From Asparagopsis taxiformis (taxonomy: Eukaryota; Rhodophyta; Florideophyceae; Bonnemaisoniales; Bonnemaisoniaceae): a stretch of 64,000 nt of DNA. The stretch spans positions 204,778 through 268,777 of the forward strand of contig JALQPE010002422.1 in the NCBI GenBank assembly GCA_030407315.1. Direction: 5' to 3'. Shown here in pieces: positions 54,065-64,000 of the stretch (position 1 is its first letter; every line of letters starts with the position of its first letter). Under the pieces are notes generated by a model. It did no database searches and had not been told where the DNA came from. It was given only the letters and a program-made list of their open reading frames with translations. The position numbers and the translations under genes are program-made.

Positions 54065-54896
54065 TATAAGGGCTGGAGTGGCTCTGGGGAGTACAGAAAG
54101 GTGTTTTATCTGTCCGTAAAGCTTCTGGCTTGCACATTAGGGCTGGCAGAATGCATCGATTTTTGGTCATCAGATTCTCACAACTGCAGATGTGATGAAT
54201 TTCGGCCATGGCCAAAATTCAACTTTGTCGGAACGACGTAGATTTGGACTGGATGCCTCCAAGTGCATGCACTTGAAAGTGCACTTAGTCCAAAAAATTG
54301 TCCAGAGTACGCTCCCAGGCGATGGCCTGGAAGTGTACTCTGGACAAGTTTTTGGACCTGGAAGAGGTTGAATTGCACAATGCTTGTGTTGAAATGAAAC
54401 ATTTATATGCCCCATTCTTTACTTGGACGGCTGAAATCCTATCTACTCGAGAGTAAAGTATAAAAAAATTGGAAACAGACGGTTTTGTATAGTCAATGTG
54501 CCACACGGCACCAAGAGTAGATTTTGCCCTCCGATAATCTATGGTTGATTTCAGAGAGGATAACCGCGTGTAGTCACAAGACATGTGTTACCAGAACCTT
54601 CCCAGAGGTCCTGGAGGTGTTCACACCAACTCCAGTCCACTTTAACGAGTTTGAATTTCGAAAGTCAGAATCTCTGTCGTGAGAAAATTGAACCATTTCC
54701 GACCACGTGGTCGAAATTTCGTGCACTCCTCCAACCATACTAGACACAACACCCAGCTCAAACCGGGTGTAAACAACACAATGTGTTACCAAATGCCGCC
54801 TACAGCCGTCCATACCATTCCTATACCCTGTTTCCTGACTTCATAATTCCTTCCTCACCCTTCCCTAGGTCGGAAAAGGACGGAAGTCCCTGCCGC
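54065..54896. other. Arm DNA of Y without genes
   Basis: Mirror of X 20793-21624. No gene found. Confidence 0.4.
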
Positions 54897-55358
54897 TTAC
54901 AGCGGAAGCAATTTACCAGGGATGCTTACAGCAAAGTCATCGTTACGATGACTTTGCTGTAAGAAAATAAATCATTACAGCAGCCATGATTTTTTACCCG
55001 GTAAAAAATTCATGGCCACTGTAATTGAAACGCTTTCTTACAGCAAAGCCATCGTAACGATGACTTTGCTGTAAGAAAATAAATCATTACAGCAGCCACG
55101 ATTTTTCACCCGGTAAAAATTCTTGCTGATTTTTTACCCGGTAAAATTTTTTTGGCCACTGCATTGGAAACGTTTCCTTACAGCAAAGTCATCGTTACGA
55201 TGACTTTGCTGTAAGAAAATAAATCATTACAGCTGCCATGATTTTTTTTACTCGGTAAAAAAGTTCTTGGTCACTGTAATTGAAACGCTTTCTTACAGCA
55301 AAGTCATCGTAACGATGACTTTGCTGTAAGAATCCCCGGTAAACGGCTTCCGCTGTAA
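54897..55358. repeat. Nested palindromic repeat unit, Y (expanded mirror of X copy 1)
   Basis: Has four 37-bp palindromes and three inner TTACAG...ACCCGGTAAA units where X (20584-20792) has two and one, so it is an internal expansion or contraction by whole modules. Confidence 0.8.
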
Positions 55359-55777
55359 GGGGCTGAGAGTTCCGTCCCCCTCCCACCTAGGGAAGGGTGA
55401 GGAAGGAATTGGGAAGTCAGGAACATGGCTCAGCAAAACGTTTGTACGGCTGTGAGTGGCTTCCAGGAGCATTCTGTGTCATGTGTTATCTCAGCAACGT
55501 CTCTTATAGTCGAACCTCACGGGTTGTCAAGGTCTAAAACTAGTCTCCCCTAGGGTCTAGCTAGTGAAATCATGTAAAGTTGTAGACTAATACAAAAAAG
55601 TAGCAATCAATAGGCTTAGTAGCACTAAACTATGACATGAAGGTCAGATGTATAGATGAAAATAAAAAGGTGGGCTAAGCGAATAATGTTGAGATGAGAA
55701 AGACAGAACTTCATACAGGTAACAATAGCATAGGTTTTAATACTTCTCGTATGCTATCTATTGCTCCTGTCATACTT

Positions 55778-56660
55778 TTAATATTCGACGGTGTGGATGT
55801 GGTCCGTGAGGACGTCCTTCTCCGTCTTCAAGTAGATGTGGCCGCGCGTGGGCAGACCATAGACTAAATTCTGCTCCCACAGGAAGATCTCCTCTCCTGA
55901 AGCCGACCCCGTAATGGTAAAGGTCACCGCGATCAACTAAGACGGAATAGGGTGGCACATAAAAGTGGTTAACGGGAACCTTCCACATGTCGGCGTCCGT
56001 ATGGACCAGGCATACATGACTATAAGGTGCAGCTACTATAAAGAACCCATCGGCTCCGCTCGACATCATGAAATAGGATGGGGATTGGGTAGGTCCGACT
56101 CCTCAAAATTGGGATACTCAGAAGTCCGTGTGCCGATCCTGGTCCGCAGCCCCATCTGTTTTAAGAAGCATCCGTAATCCTGTCTTCGGGAAAAAGACAG
56201 GATCCTCACCCTCCATTCCCAACTTCAGGAACTCCGCACAAACACCAAGAGCAAGCTCTGCCACCAACTTCTTCCGGTACATATCCAAATTCCCCTCCTC
56301 CAGCTTGTCGTACAATTCACACCGCGGCAGGGGGAGTCGCCCACGACCACCATCTATGCGGTCCTTCGCAGCACCCACGTTGTGGATGAAATGCCACGGC
56401 GAAGGATCAAAACCGGGCTTGGCGAAAGCTGGCGGCTCGTCCTGTGGTTTCCTGTCTTCATCATCAGAATCAGACTGCTGGGAGGGTTTCTGTGGCTTTT
56501 CAACCTCCTCAACCAGCGGGAACTGCCGAGAAAAGTGCACTTCTCGGCAGTCATGACTGAAGAGGTCATGCGTCGCACTACCAGCCGTGGACGACTGCAA
56601 GAGGCCTTCCACAACAACCACCCCCATGTTGTCCAGCAACGACGCTTCACCAAAAAGTAC
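55778..56660 (-). pseudogene. 2OG/Fe(II) oxygenase-like domain, Y copy
   Basis: The same HTDF ... RGDLYHYGVGF ... order as in X, with the same frameshift after HTDF. It differs from X by a short insertion near 56525-56550, and by lacking the TGA after GVGFR. See the X copy for motifs. Confidence 0.5.
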
Positions 56661-57457
56661 TATTCCACCACCGAGTCCTCAGCACCTGGCGATGCAGCTG
56701 CCAGGAATGCTGCTGCCTTTATTTCCGCCCGCACCGTCACTATCGTCGTAATTTCCATGTAGTACTTCATCCGGCTACCAGACGCAATTGCGCTGGGGAG
56801 AACGGCGGCCACATTCTCATCGACGATACTGTCGGGAATAGGATTTTCATGGGCGTCGTCGAACTGGAGAATCGGCTCCCGAGAACGTCCTCTGGAAGCC
56901 GACTTGGATTTCTTTGACGATGACTTTGATGAAGTCTCACTGAGCTTCCTCTTTTTGGTAGAGGGCTCGGGCGTCGCAGAAGCGGTTTCCCAGTTGCGCT
57001 TCCCGAGGATGGAGCTTTTACCCGCATCCTCGGGTGCGCTGTCCAGTTCGACGACCTGAACAGGGCTCGCACCACCCGCCGTCGCCGTTCCACCACGACC
57101 GGAACGACTCTCTTGCTGGCAGGTACTCCTTCTGGGCATCACTTTCCCAGAAGTTTCCACTCCGGGCGATGCAAACACGGCAGGGGTAGTGGCAGAAACA
57201 GAGGCAGCCTCGGAATAGCTGGAAGAATCTAATTGAGGTGGTACTACCTCAATTGGATTCTTCAAAGGCAAAGGAATGGAGGATGAAGGGATGGTCAGGG
57301 AAATGGAAATGGAAGGGAAAGGGATGGCGGCATCATGACCACATGTGATTGGGAGCGCAGCATTGGGATGTGTGGATCCACCGCGTAAAATAGTTTCCGC
57401 ATTTACATGTCGCGGTAGCCAGTTACGCGCAGGAGCATTTTCCTGACGTCCTTTCAA
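56660..57457 (-). CDS. Disordered nuclear-type ORF of the arm gene, Y copy
   Basis: This matches 18555-19298 with scattered differences, including the KKRKLSETSSKSSSKKSK basic run. The frame is open farther upstream than in X because the stop before the ORF is in the same place but the preceding codons are read from 57457. A start is not certain. Confidence 0.45.
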   Translation of the reverse strand: MKGRQENAPARNWLPRHVNAETILRGGSTHPNAALPITCGHDAAIPFPSISISLTIPSSSIPLPLKNPIEVVPPQLDSSSYSEAASVSATTPAVFASPGVETSGKVMPRRSTCQQESRSGRGGTATAGGASPVQVVELDSAPEDAGKSSILGKRNWETASATPEPSTKKRKLSETSSKSSSKKSKSASRGRSREPILQFDDAHENPIPDSIVDENVAAVLPSAIASGSRMKYYMEITTIVTVRAEIKAAAFLAAASPGAEDSVVE

Positions 57458-57537
57458 AACACAGACTTCCGTTTGGGAAAGATGTTCTCAAACTTGGAGC
57501 CATTGGGAGGGCCTTCCTTGGGATGTAAGTCCGCTCA

Positions 57538-57933
57538 AAACCCCTTCTTGGGCACCACCGGCGCAAAAACTTCGACAACGCGTGAGTGAATGTCGAAGCT
57601 CTTGCTCGGGTCACCCACGCTGGGAATGGAGCCATCCAGCATCCTCAACACATCCGAAACGTTCCAATACTCGGTCACCTCCTTCACGTACCCGAAGATT
57701 TCCAACAAACCAGCAATCCATTCCTGCCCAATGGTACCAACCGAGTTCGGTTTCAGCCCGGCCCACCAACGGCTACAAGTGTTGTACGCCGTCATCTCGA
57801 GGTTGACACAATTTTGGACGTCCGGAGCACCCCTAAACGATCCGTTGAACAACAATTTCACTGTACACCTAGCCAGATTCTCCGTCGAAGAGAACTGCAC
57901 GAACTCTGGCCTGTTCGGAATAGTTTTCTGCAA
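57538..57933 (-). CDS. Unknown domain, N-terminal part of the arm gene, Y copy
   Basis: Matches 18057-18422 with about six residue changes (for example LAR for LAG and VTEY for VAEY). The conserved Trp/Cys pattern suggests a folded domain that was under selection before copying. Confidence 0.4.
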
Positions 57934-59734
57934 CCAAATCCGTTTTCAAGAATTGCTCCATCGTTGCAGACTTCTTCAACCACTAGCGAATGACCTCTGA
58001 TATTCACTTTGCGAGGTTCAACTTGCACTTCAGACGAACTATACTGGGCAATATTGATGCATGTCTCGCTTGCTGAAGGAGATTTACTCTTTTCCGCTAC
58101 TTCTCCGCTATAGTGCAGAAGTATATTTCTCCGCAACTAAATTCAACCATTACGAAACCTTTCTGGCTTTCATTCGATCCAATGAACTGGTTCACCACAA
58201 TGATTTGTCCTATGCTCATTACTTTATGCACAATGATTGCTATTTCATCCGGGCTCGACCTACTCAATATCGTTTTGCTATCTTGTATCGCATTCCCTAA
58301 ACACCAGCCTGGCCAAGACGTATCCACTTCCGTTTGTTACGCAGTGATGCTCTAAGCACTAATACTGAATCTGATTTTCTCATGCACGTAGTTCCTACTC
58401 GTATACTCTACCATATTCTCGGTCCTATTTACAAGGTGAAAACACGATGTCTCGTTGAATCGTACTCGGTGTGATATCTTAAATTAGCATACATTTATAT
58501 ATTGCAATGCAGACTCACTGCTCGCTTGCAACATGAAAATTATAAAAATTCTTCGACACTGCTGTTTCCTAACCGCCACCATCCACGTGGCCCGCTTTGA
58601 CTGCCTGCCAAGTGTACTCGGAGCATACAATGACGTTATCGATATATACCATCCACATCATCACTGGAAGCGCGGACTCCCCGTCCAGGAAAGTGCGCCA
58701 TTTTTCTTACTCTTCACCTCCCCCTGTCCTGTAGGCCCCATATGCTAGTGTTTTTCCTATATTTCTGTAGTAATGACGTCATTCTAGACCATAAAAGGCG
58801 GTAGAAGATACGATAATGTGCGCCTCCTCTGCCAGATCATGTGCTTCCAAGCGTAATTCGCAGCCTAGGCATCGTTTTTCTGGGCCTCCCATCGCACCGC
58901 TCTGTTTCAAAATTATCCCTCTATTGTTCTCCTACACGTCATTTCCGCCCGCAGAGTGCTACTTAAACGACAGATTCTGGAAATCACTGTTTCCATCTCC
59001 ATATCCGTCGGAAAACAAAGCATCAATAATTACGCTTCCGGAGCAGTGTACATGGTACGTCACCACATTTCACGCCACTAACCCAGTATTCTATTCGTTT
59101 TCTCAGGTTTCCAGTCGGTGAGTTTTCCAATTCTCCTTTCGTTCATCTTTCTCTCTCACTCCTCCATTTTTGTTGCTCTGCCTGTGAGTACAGATTTCGA
59201 TTTGGGATGCAATGGTATTCGTTAAGGTACGTTAGTCTCCTGGTAACCATCAGTTTCCCACTCCAATTCAACCGCACTAACTTGTTTCCTTTCACTACAT
59301 CTTTTTTTCTCCTTCTATTCATTTCCTAGCTTATTCATGCAGCGCAATCAGTTGATAGATTTGTAGACTTTCTGGTAGTTTTAGTTTTACTCTTCAGAAT
59401 AGTGTTGGTTGCAGTAGCAGTTCTAACATAGGGATAGTTTACTCTCAATGTAACCTGCGCAAATAAAATCCAGAGTGAAGCTTCCCATATTGCACCCTCT
59501 TAGATGCTACCTATCCTACCGCTTGTACTTCTCTCTAGCTCATAGTCACTACGAAGTAAAAATTCCTAGCCGTACAATTGTGACTATTCCCACGTAGACA
59601 CCATCCATTACCCATCCTCGTAGCACTAGAACTGCCTCCCTCTACCCCAAAAAGATGCCCACGACAGCATGACGCTCCATCTCATCCACCACTCCCAGAC
59701 ACTGAATTTTACTATATCAGGACACTACTTTTAC
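57934..59734. other. Arm DNA of Y without convincing genes
   Basis: Mirror of about X 16116-18056 but lacking the fold-back. No gene recognised. Confidence 0.45.
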
Positions 59735-59935
59735 TGTCTACAGGTGCTGCCCAGGGCAGCACAAAATACTGTCTCCAGGTGCTGCCCAGGGCAGCACGAA
59801 ACAATGTCTACAGGTGCTGCCCAGGGCAGCACGAAACACTGTCTACAGGTGCTGCCCAGGACAGTGAAAATCACTGTCTCTAGGTACTGCCCAGGACAGT
59901 GAAAATCACTGTCTCCAGGTACTGCCCAGGACAGT
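59735..59935 (-). repeat. 35-bp tandem repeat, about 6 units (Y)
   Basis: CTGCCCAGGGCAGCA-type units, fewer than in X (15808-16115). Confidence 0.75.
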
Positions 59936-60270
59936 GCACCGTGTTGGTTCCATCTGTTTTCCCAGGCAGCGTATTTCACTATCCGGCCATGTTGCCTTGG
60001 CCAATACAAAACACTATCCGCCAACACTGCCCAGTACAGTAGATTACATCATATCCAACTATTGACTAAATCATTAATTTTTACTGTCTCCATTCACTGC
60101 CTCAGACAGTACGGTGAGACAGTGTTTTTTACTGTCTGCCGGACAGTGCAAATCACTGTCTCCAAGTGTGGCATTAATTTTCATTTGCCGCATAGTGATT
60201 TTTACTGTCTGAGACAGTAAAAATCACTGTCTCACCGTACTGTCTGAGGCCCCCTTTTCAACACCGTAGT

Positions 60271-62879
60271 TCGCCGGCCATGGCCGCCAAGCTGGGTGAG
60301 GTGTTGAACCTGGTCAACACTTTGCCCTCGGGCAAGACGGCAGACATTCCCGGACACTCTCAATTAACCGGGGGAACCCCGGAGTCTCAAGGGACGCGAC
60401 GAGATCCTTATACGGGTCACCGTCCCCGCGGGCGCCGCGGCCTTTATGGTTGACGAAACCTCCGGTAGCTCCGTCGGCTGGAGTTGCCCCTGGGCATGAG
60501 ACGAGGGTGGTGGAGTGGATCGGGACGCTTCACACGCAACCCTTCATCCATCATCAGGACGCCTTCGGGCACGAGCTCTCGCGCGCACCCGGTTACCGCA
60601 GCTACGAATCATACGGACGCTTGCCGTTGCGCCGCCCCGTCCTGGAACGGTTCGAATGCATCAAAGGAACTCACGGAGCCGCCGTGGCGGATCAAGTAAT
60701 GCGCAAGCGCATGGAGCATGGCCAATGTCGTATCACTATCCCGGCAAACTTCCCGAGCGACGTGTATCACCTCAGTGAGCCAGAAGACGAACCCATGGTT
60801 CGAATGATCGCCCGTTGGATCAAATTAGACCAACTTGGGGCGTTGGTTGACGATTTCGCTGAGGTGGACATTCGTCTACTGGCGGACCAGGCTCCAATGT
60901 TCCCAGTGCGCTGGATTCGCCAGCGGTGGGGTGGGGAGTATCGCGACGAGCGTCGGCGCACGTTTCCTCAAACAAGTAACCAACCGCTGCATCTCCGGCC
61001 GGGTCGCGGGGTTACGTCATCACGTTCAAGGACGTAGAATACGTGCGCATTCCGACCAGGTTGCGTCGACGTTACTATGCTCGCATACCCCGTTGGATGG
61101 AAGTCCCCGAATGGGAGGTCTTGTTCCCGATGCCGCTCGTGTACCGCTACGCAGCGTCACACCTGGTGAGCTCGGAAGGGGGTACCCTCGCGAGGGTTTT
61201 AGACAAGATGGCCCATACGGAATGGGTGTGCTACTACGCCGCGACGTGGTTTGGAGAACATCGTGGCGCAAAATCGTATGCACCAGGTCCCTGAGGAGAT
61301 GTTCAAGAAGATACGCTCCTTGGGCGTCGAGGCACCCATCTGGCCTAGCGGACTCATCCGCAATTTCGAGTGCTTCGATGTCACGCCCGAGTTGCTCGAG
61401 CATTTCTATCGTTTGCACGAAACATTCCCGTGGGAGACGGTTGACATCGTGCCGCTACCCAATTCTCCTTACGAACCGACGCGTCGGCTGAGCAAGTGGG
61501 TGCCAATGGACCCGGTCTCGCATTCGATCGACTTATCGTCGTACCTGTTCGGAGTACGCCTCGAGTTGGGCATCCCCCTTAGGGTCCTCGAATACACTGC
61601 CGCGCAACCCCTTATGGGAGGTTGGATGGCCAGGGGGTGGGATTACGTTACCCTAGGGCGACTCGTGGAGGACTGCATATCGTATCAGACCCATGGCGGC
61701 CGTCCTCTTCTTCCGCGGGAAGAAACAGGCTTGCCCGTCGCGGGTCCCAGGTCAGCGCGTCCTCCGGGCGGCCACAGACGCGTCGGCAGAAATAGCCACT
61801 GTTGAGCCTGTCCCGGCTGATTCAGCCGGTCCGTCGTCGGTTACTCGGCCGCGGCCGTCCGACCGTTCCCTCCCATCCGATATGACTGTGCATGCTTCGG
61901 CCTTGGAAAAGCGCGTGGAAGAGCTCCAGCGCGCGGTGTCTGCGGCCGAGAGCGATTAGCACAAAGCGAAGCGGCGCGAGTGTCAGCCGAAGCTGCCTTG
62001 GCGACGGTTAAGGGCGAGAAGGAAACTCTGCGAGCAGAATTGATGGCTGAGAACACGCTGCTGAAGCGAAAGCACGATGACTTGTTCAAGAGCCGGCTGG
62101 GGTACGCGCGTGATTTGGCGGAACAGGAGTTAGCCCTGCAGAGCGCGCTCTGTCAGGTCTGGGATCTGCACTAGCAGTCCAACACGATATGCGCTAGGGT
62201 CGCACGCGCCATCATGACGGTAGAAGACCTACGTGTTCGCCAAGCAGACGTTGAAGGGTCACGCCCTCTCCCTGGTAACGCGCTCGCGCGTGCCTTCCCA
62301 GGTATGGCGTTCTTACACGGGCGGGGGGTCCCCGCCGCGTCACCCTCTGGTGCAGCGACTGCCCGGGCGGCCACGTCTGAGGAGACGATAACAGCCCCTC
62401 TTGGTGCGGTCACGGCCGCGCGTCCCGTTGCCAACGCTCCTACACCGTCGGCTAGGGGTGCTTCCGATGCGGTAGCGTCGGGTGGTTCTGCTCCGGCCGA
62501 CCCAATGGCAGTCGAAGCTGTCAGGGCGACGACCTCGGTCGCTCCTGCCCCGACAGCAGCGGGAACTGCTACGGCTGTGGCTGTGGTCGAACCCGCCACG
62601 AGTAAGCCGACCTCCACGGTTGCTACCCCTACGGCGACGGGTGTTACTGGTGTCGCCACCGCTGGGGGTACTGAAAAAGAGTCTGAGGGCATAAAGGAGG
62701 CAACTCCTAAACCCACTGACGCAACCTCCCCTGGTGGCGAGTCAGTGCAAGTCGTTGAAGACCCTCGATCGCCCACGCGCGCCACGCGTCGCCTCAATGT
62801 GACGTCGCCGGTGGCGACAGTCGCAGCCGCAGTGGCGGCGGCGGGGCAACGAGTCGCCCGAAGGCGTAAAAGGGCTTAG
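60271..62879 (+). pseudogene. aORF copy 3, main part after element Y, frameshifted
   Basis: The frame continues from 45315 as SPAMAAKLGEVLNLVNTL, then changes several times. Readable blocks lie at 60450-60950, 61010-61294, 61251-61805, 61693-61959, 61980-62176 and 62214-62879. YGRLPLRRPVLERF...RITIPANFPSDVYHL lines up with FARLPRRDFTDRP...FRVPHTLCSDRTFLL of copy 1, and the later MEVPEWEVLFPMPLVYRYAA block with its PTWEGKSSPPM...LVYFHN block. As in copy 1, a coiled coil (ALEKRVEELQRAVSAAE, about 61893-61955, and 61980-62100) follows the folded part, then a low-complexity Ala/Thr/Pro tail and a basic end (RRRKRA). Function unknown. Confidence 0.6.
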
Positions 62880-64000
62880 CCCTCTTCCCCTTCAGCGAGC
62901 GTGGGGTCTCCAATTAACAAGGACAGGCCGACTCGTCGGACTCGTACGCGCCGTTAGTCGCAGCCCGTTCGAAGCGCGTAGTAGCAACTGATACCCTAAG
63001 GTAATCTTTGACAGTTAATACCCGCGTATAGAGAGCCATTGTAGGTGTGCAAACAATAAAGCTGAGTTTCCAAATGAATTCCTTTATGCAACGAGGGTAG
63101 GAATTACGCATCACCTAACCCCTGCTACAAAAGAGGTCCCTCGGGAGTCGGATGAAAACTCACCCCGTGGGTGAGAAACCGTGTCCCGGGGGTTATGAGT
63201 GCCATAATAATGGCCGTTCGCGATGGCCTTCGCCGCTAGTCGCCTTACGCTCTTGGGCGATGCGTGGCTACGGCCTTCGCTGTTGCGGCGAATTCAACTG
63301 AATTCGCCGTCCGAACTGACGCTCTCTTGCAAGATGTCATTACCTTTGTCCGGCGGCTCGATAGCCGCAGTGACAATCTTTACCGGCAAGCCGGTGAGTG
63401 AGAATCGCTCTCGCGCATGGAACTGGCAATAGGGTTCCCACTGGACGGTAGTCGAGGGGTCGTGCGACCCTCCACGCACGCGTGTCGAGAGTCCCAAGGT
63501 ACGTGCATCCCATCGCAGGTAATTACAACCGGCCATAGTGCGAGAGGCAAGCTGTAAATTCCTCCAAGTCCGAAGGCGTCCGTTGTCCTGCGCAGCCACT
63601 CGTTCGGGATGACTACGGTCAGGGTCGTTGCGAGACGCTGGTTATCGCTAGCGTCGGCGCGTTCCGCGCACGTTAGGAGAGTTGCCCACCATCAGTGACA
63701 GGGCGCTCACTTAGGCGAAATACTCCCGAGTGAGTCGACCCTGAAATGAGTGATGGCCTAGGCCAATTGTTTTTCCGAGTCGCTAGCGATGTTCAGCGTA
63801 CTCCAGAGTGCCCGTGCGCGAGTTTTGAAGGACAATGGTGGTACACTACATTAATGTAAACTGAGGTTATTGTGTTTCACCCTCAGTTGCATCTTGCCCA
63901 TTTTCGCAGATGACCAATTTTTTGCAATGCCCAATTTGGCCTGGGAGCAGATCGCTGAAATTTTCTAAGTCCAAGGACGAATGTCAAACTGCATCGCCAC
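62880..64000. other. Right edge, no recognised gene
   Basis: If this were a complete gypsy copy, the 3' end of a minus-strand pol should appear within a few hundred bases of 62880. I see none up to 64000, so pol is deleted or farther away. Confidence 0.5.

Larger units (their letters stand above)
45316..60270 (-). mobile_element. Element Y: giant CACTA-type transposon with different cargo (15.0 kb), inverted relative to X
   Basis: The plus-strand left end CACTACGGTGTTG (45316-45328) equals the right end of X. Its plus-strand right end CAACACCGTAGT (60259-60270) equals the left end of X but lacks the terminal G. The flanks are TC on both sides (45314-45315; 60271-60272). Structure on the plus strand: short end 45316-45703, cargo 45704-50571 (NLR-like gene), shared arm 50572-60270. 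Y interrupts aORF copy 3, whose frame is restored by removing it. No transposase is seen inside. Confidence 0.8.
50572..60270 (-). repeat. Shared arm of Y, inverted copy of X 15472-25304
   Basis: It starts at GCGGGAGGACGG (about 50572) and runs to the terminus. It matches the left arm of X in order and content: hairpin array, 172-bp repeats, palindromic units, internal CACTACGG relic, oxygenase-like gene and 35-bp repeats. Differences are scattered substitutions, repeat copy number and the missing fold-back. Confidence 0.9.

Noticed and set aside
15472..60270. One 44.8-kb element with 9.7-kb terminal inverted repeats
   Set aside because: The left and right flanks belong to different genes, further termini occur at 31205 and 45316, and removal of X and Y separately restores two reading frames. 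Two inverted copies explain this better.
62914..63600. Minus-strand pol remains of the aORF copy 3 parent
   Set aside because: No reverse transcriptase, integrase or chromodomain motif could be read in any frame.

Overview
The window is eukaryotic, transposon-rich DNA. Evidence is a chromodomain Ty3/gypsy polyprotein, a Ty1/copia remnant, a CACTA-superfamily (Plavaka/Tnp2-like) transposase, SET, NB-ARC and WD40 sequence, and a secreted AA15-like LPMO. Long ORFs lack obvious introns. I infer an intron-poor alga, most likely a red alga, but the sequence alone does not fix this. I see no rRNA, tRNA or CRISPR locus, and almost every gene belongs to, is carried by, or is broken by a mobile element.

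Layout. (1) 1-11370: a Ty3/gypsy element with gag, pol and chromodomain on +, a very long antisense ORF (6921-10187, -), a polypurine tract and a 3' LTR (10688-11370). Its 5' end lies outside the window. The LTR cuts off the front of a DNA-methyltransferase/SET fusion gene (11372-12607). (2) 11372-34405, with X removed: the methyltransferase-SET fragment, a decayed coiled-coil gene, and an intact 1013-aa Plavaka/Tnp2-like transposase on -. These may be one old autonomous DNA transposon (called Z here). (3) 15472-31205: element X, a 15.7-kb CACTA-type element inserted in the coiled-coil gene. (4) 34.4-37 kb: palindrome and tandem-repeat DNA. (5) 37684-43360: a decayed homologue of the gypsy antisense ORF, an inverted LTR of the gypsy family (40418-41102) and a degenerate copia pol. 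(6) 44684-45315 plus 60271-62879: a third antisense-ORF homologue, split by element Y (45316-60270, about 15.0 kb).

X and Y are the main discovery. They lie in opposite orientation. They share 13-bp termini (CACTACGGTGTTG; the last base is missing at one Y end), subterminal ACTGTCTG motifs, a 9.7-9.8-kb arm and a short opposite end of 0.4-0.5 kb. Each interrupts a different ORF, and removing the element plus one copy of a 2-bp duplication (AA or TC) rejoins the broken reading frame. Between arm and end they carry different 5-kb cargo. X holds an AA15-like LPMO, a Sel1-repeat gene and a single-stranded-DNA-binding protein gene. Y holds an NB-ARC/WD40 (NLR-like) gene. The shared arm carries a decayed gene resembling a 2-oxoglutarate/Fe(II) oxygenase, plus nested TTACAG...CTGTAA palindromic repeats. 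Neither element shows a transposase of its own; the Z transposase next to X is a candidate supplier in trans.

The window also has several near-perfect fold-back palindromes, two of which break cargo genes, and an array of short exon-like blocks with splice-like borders.
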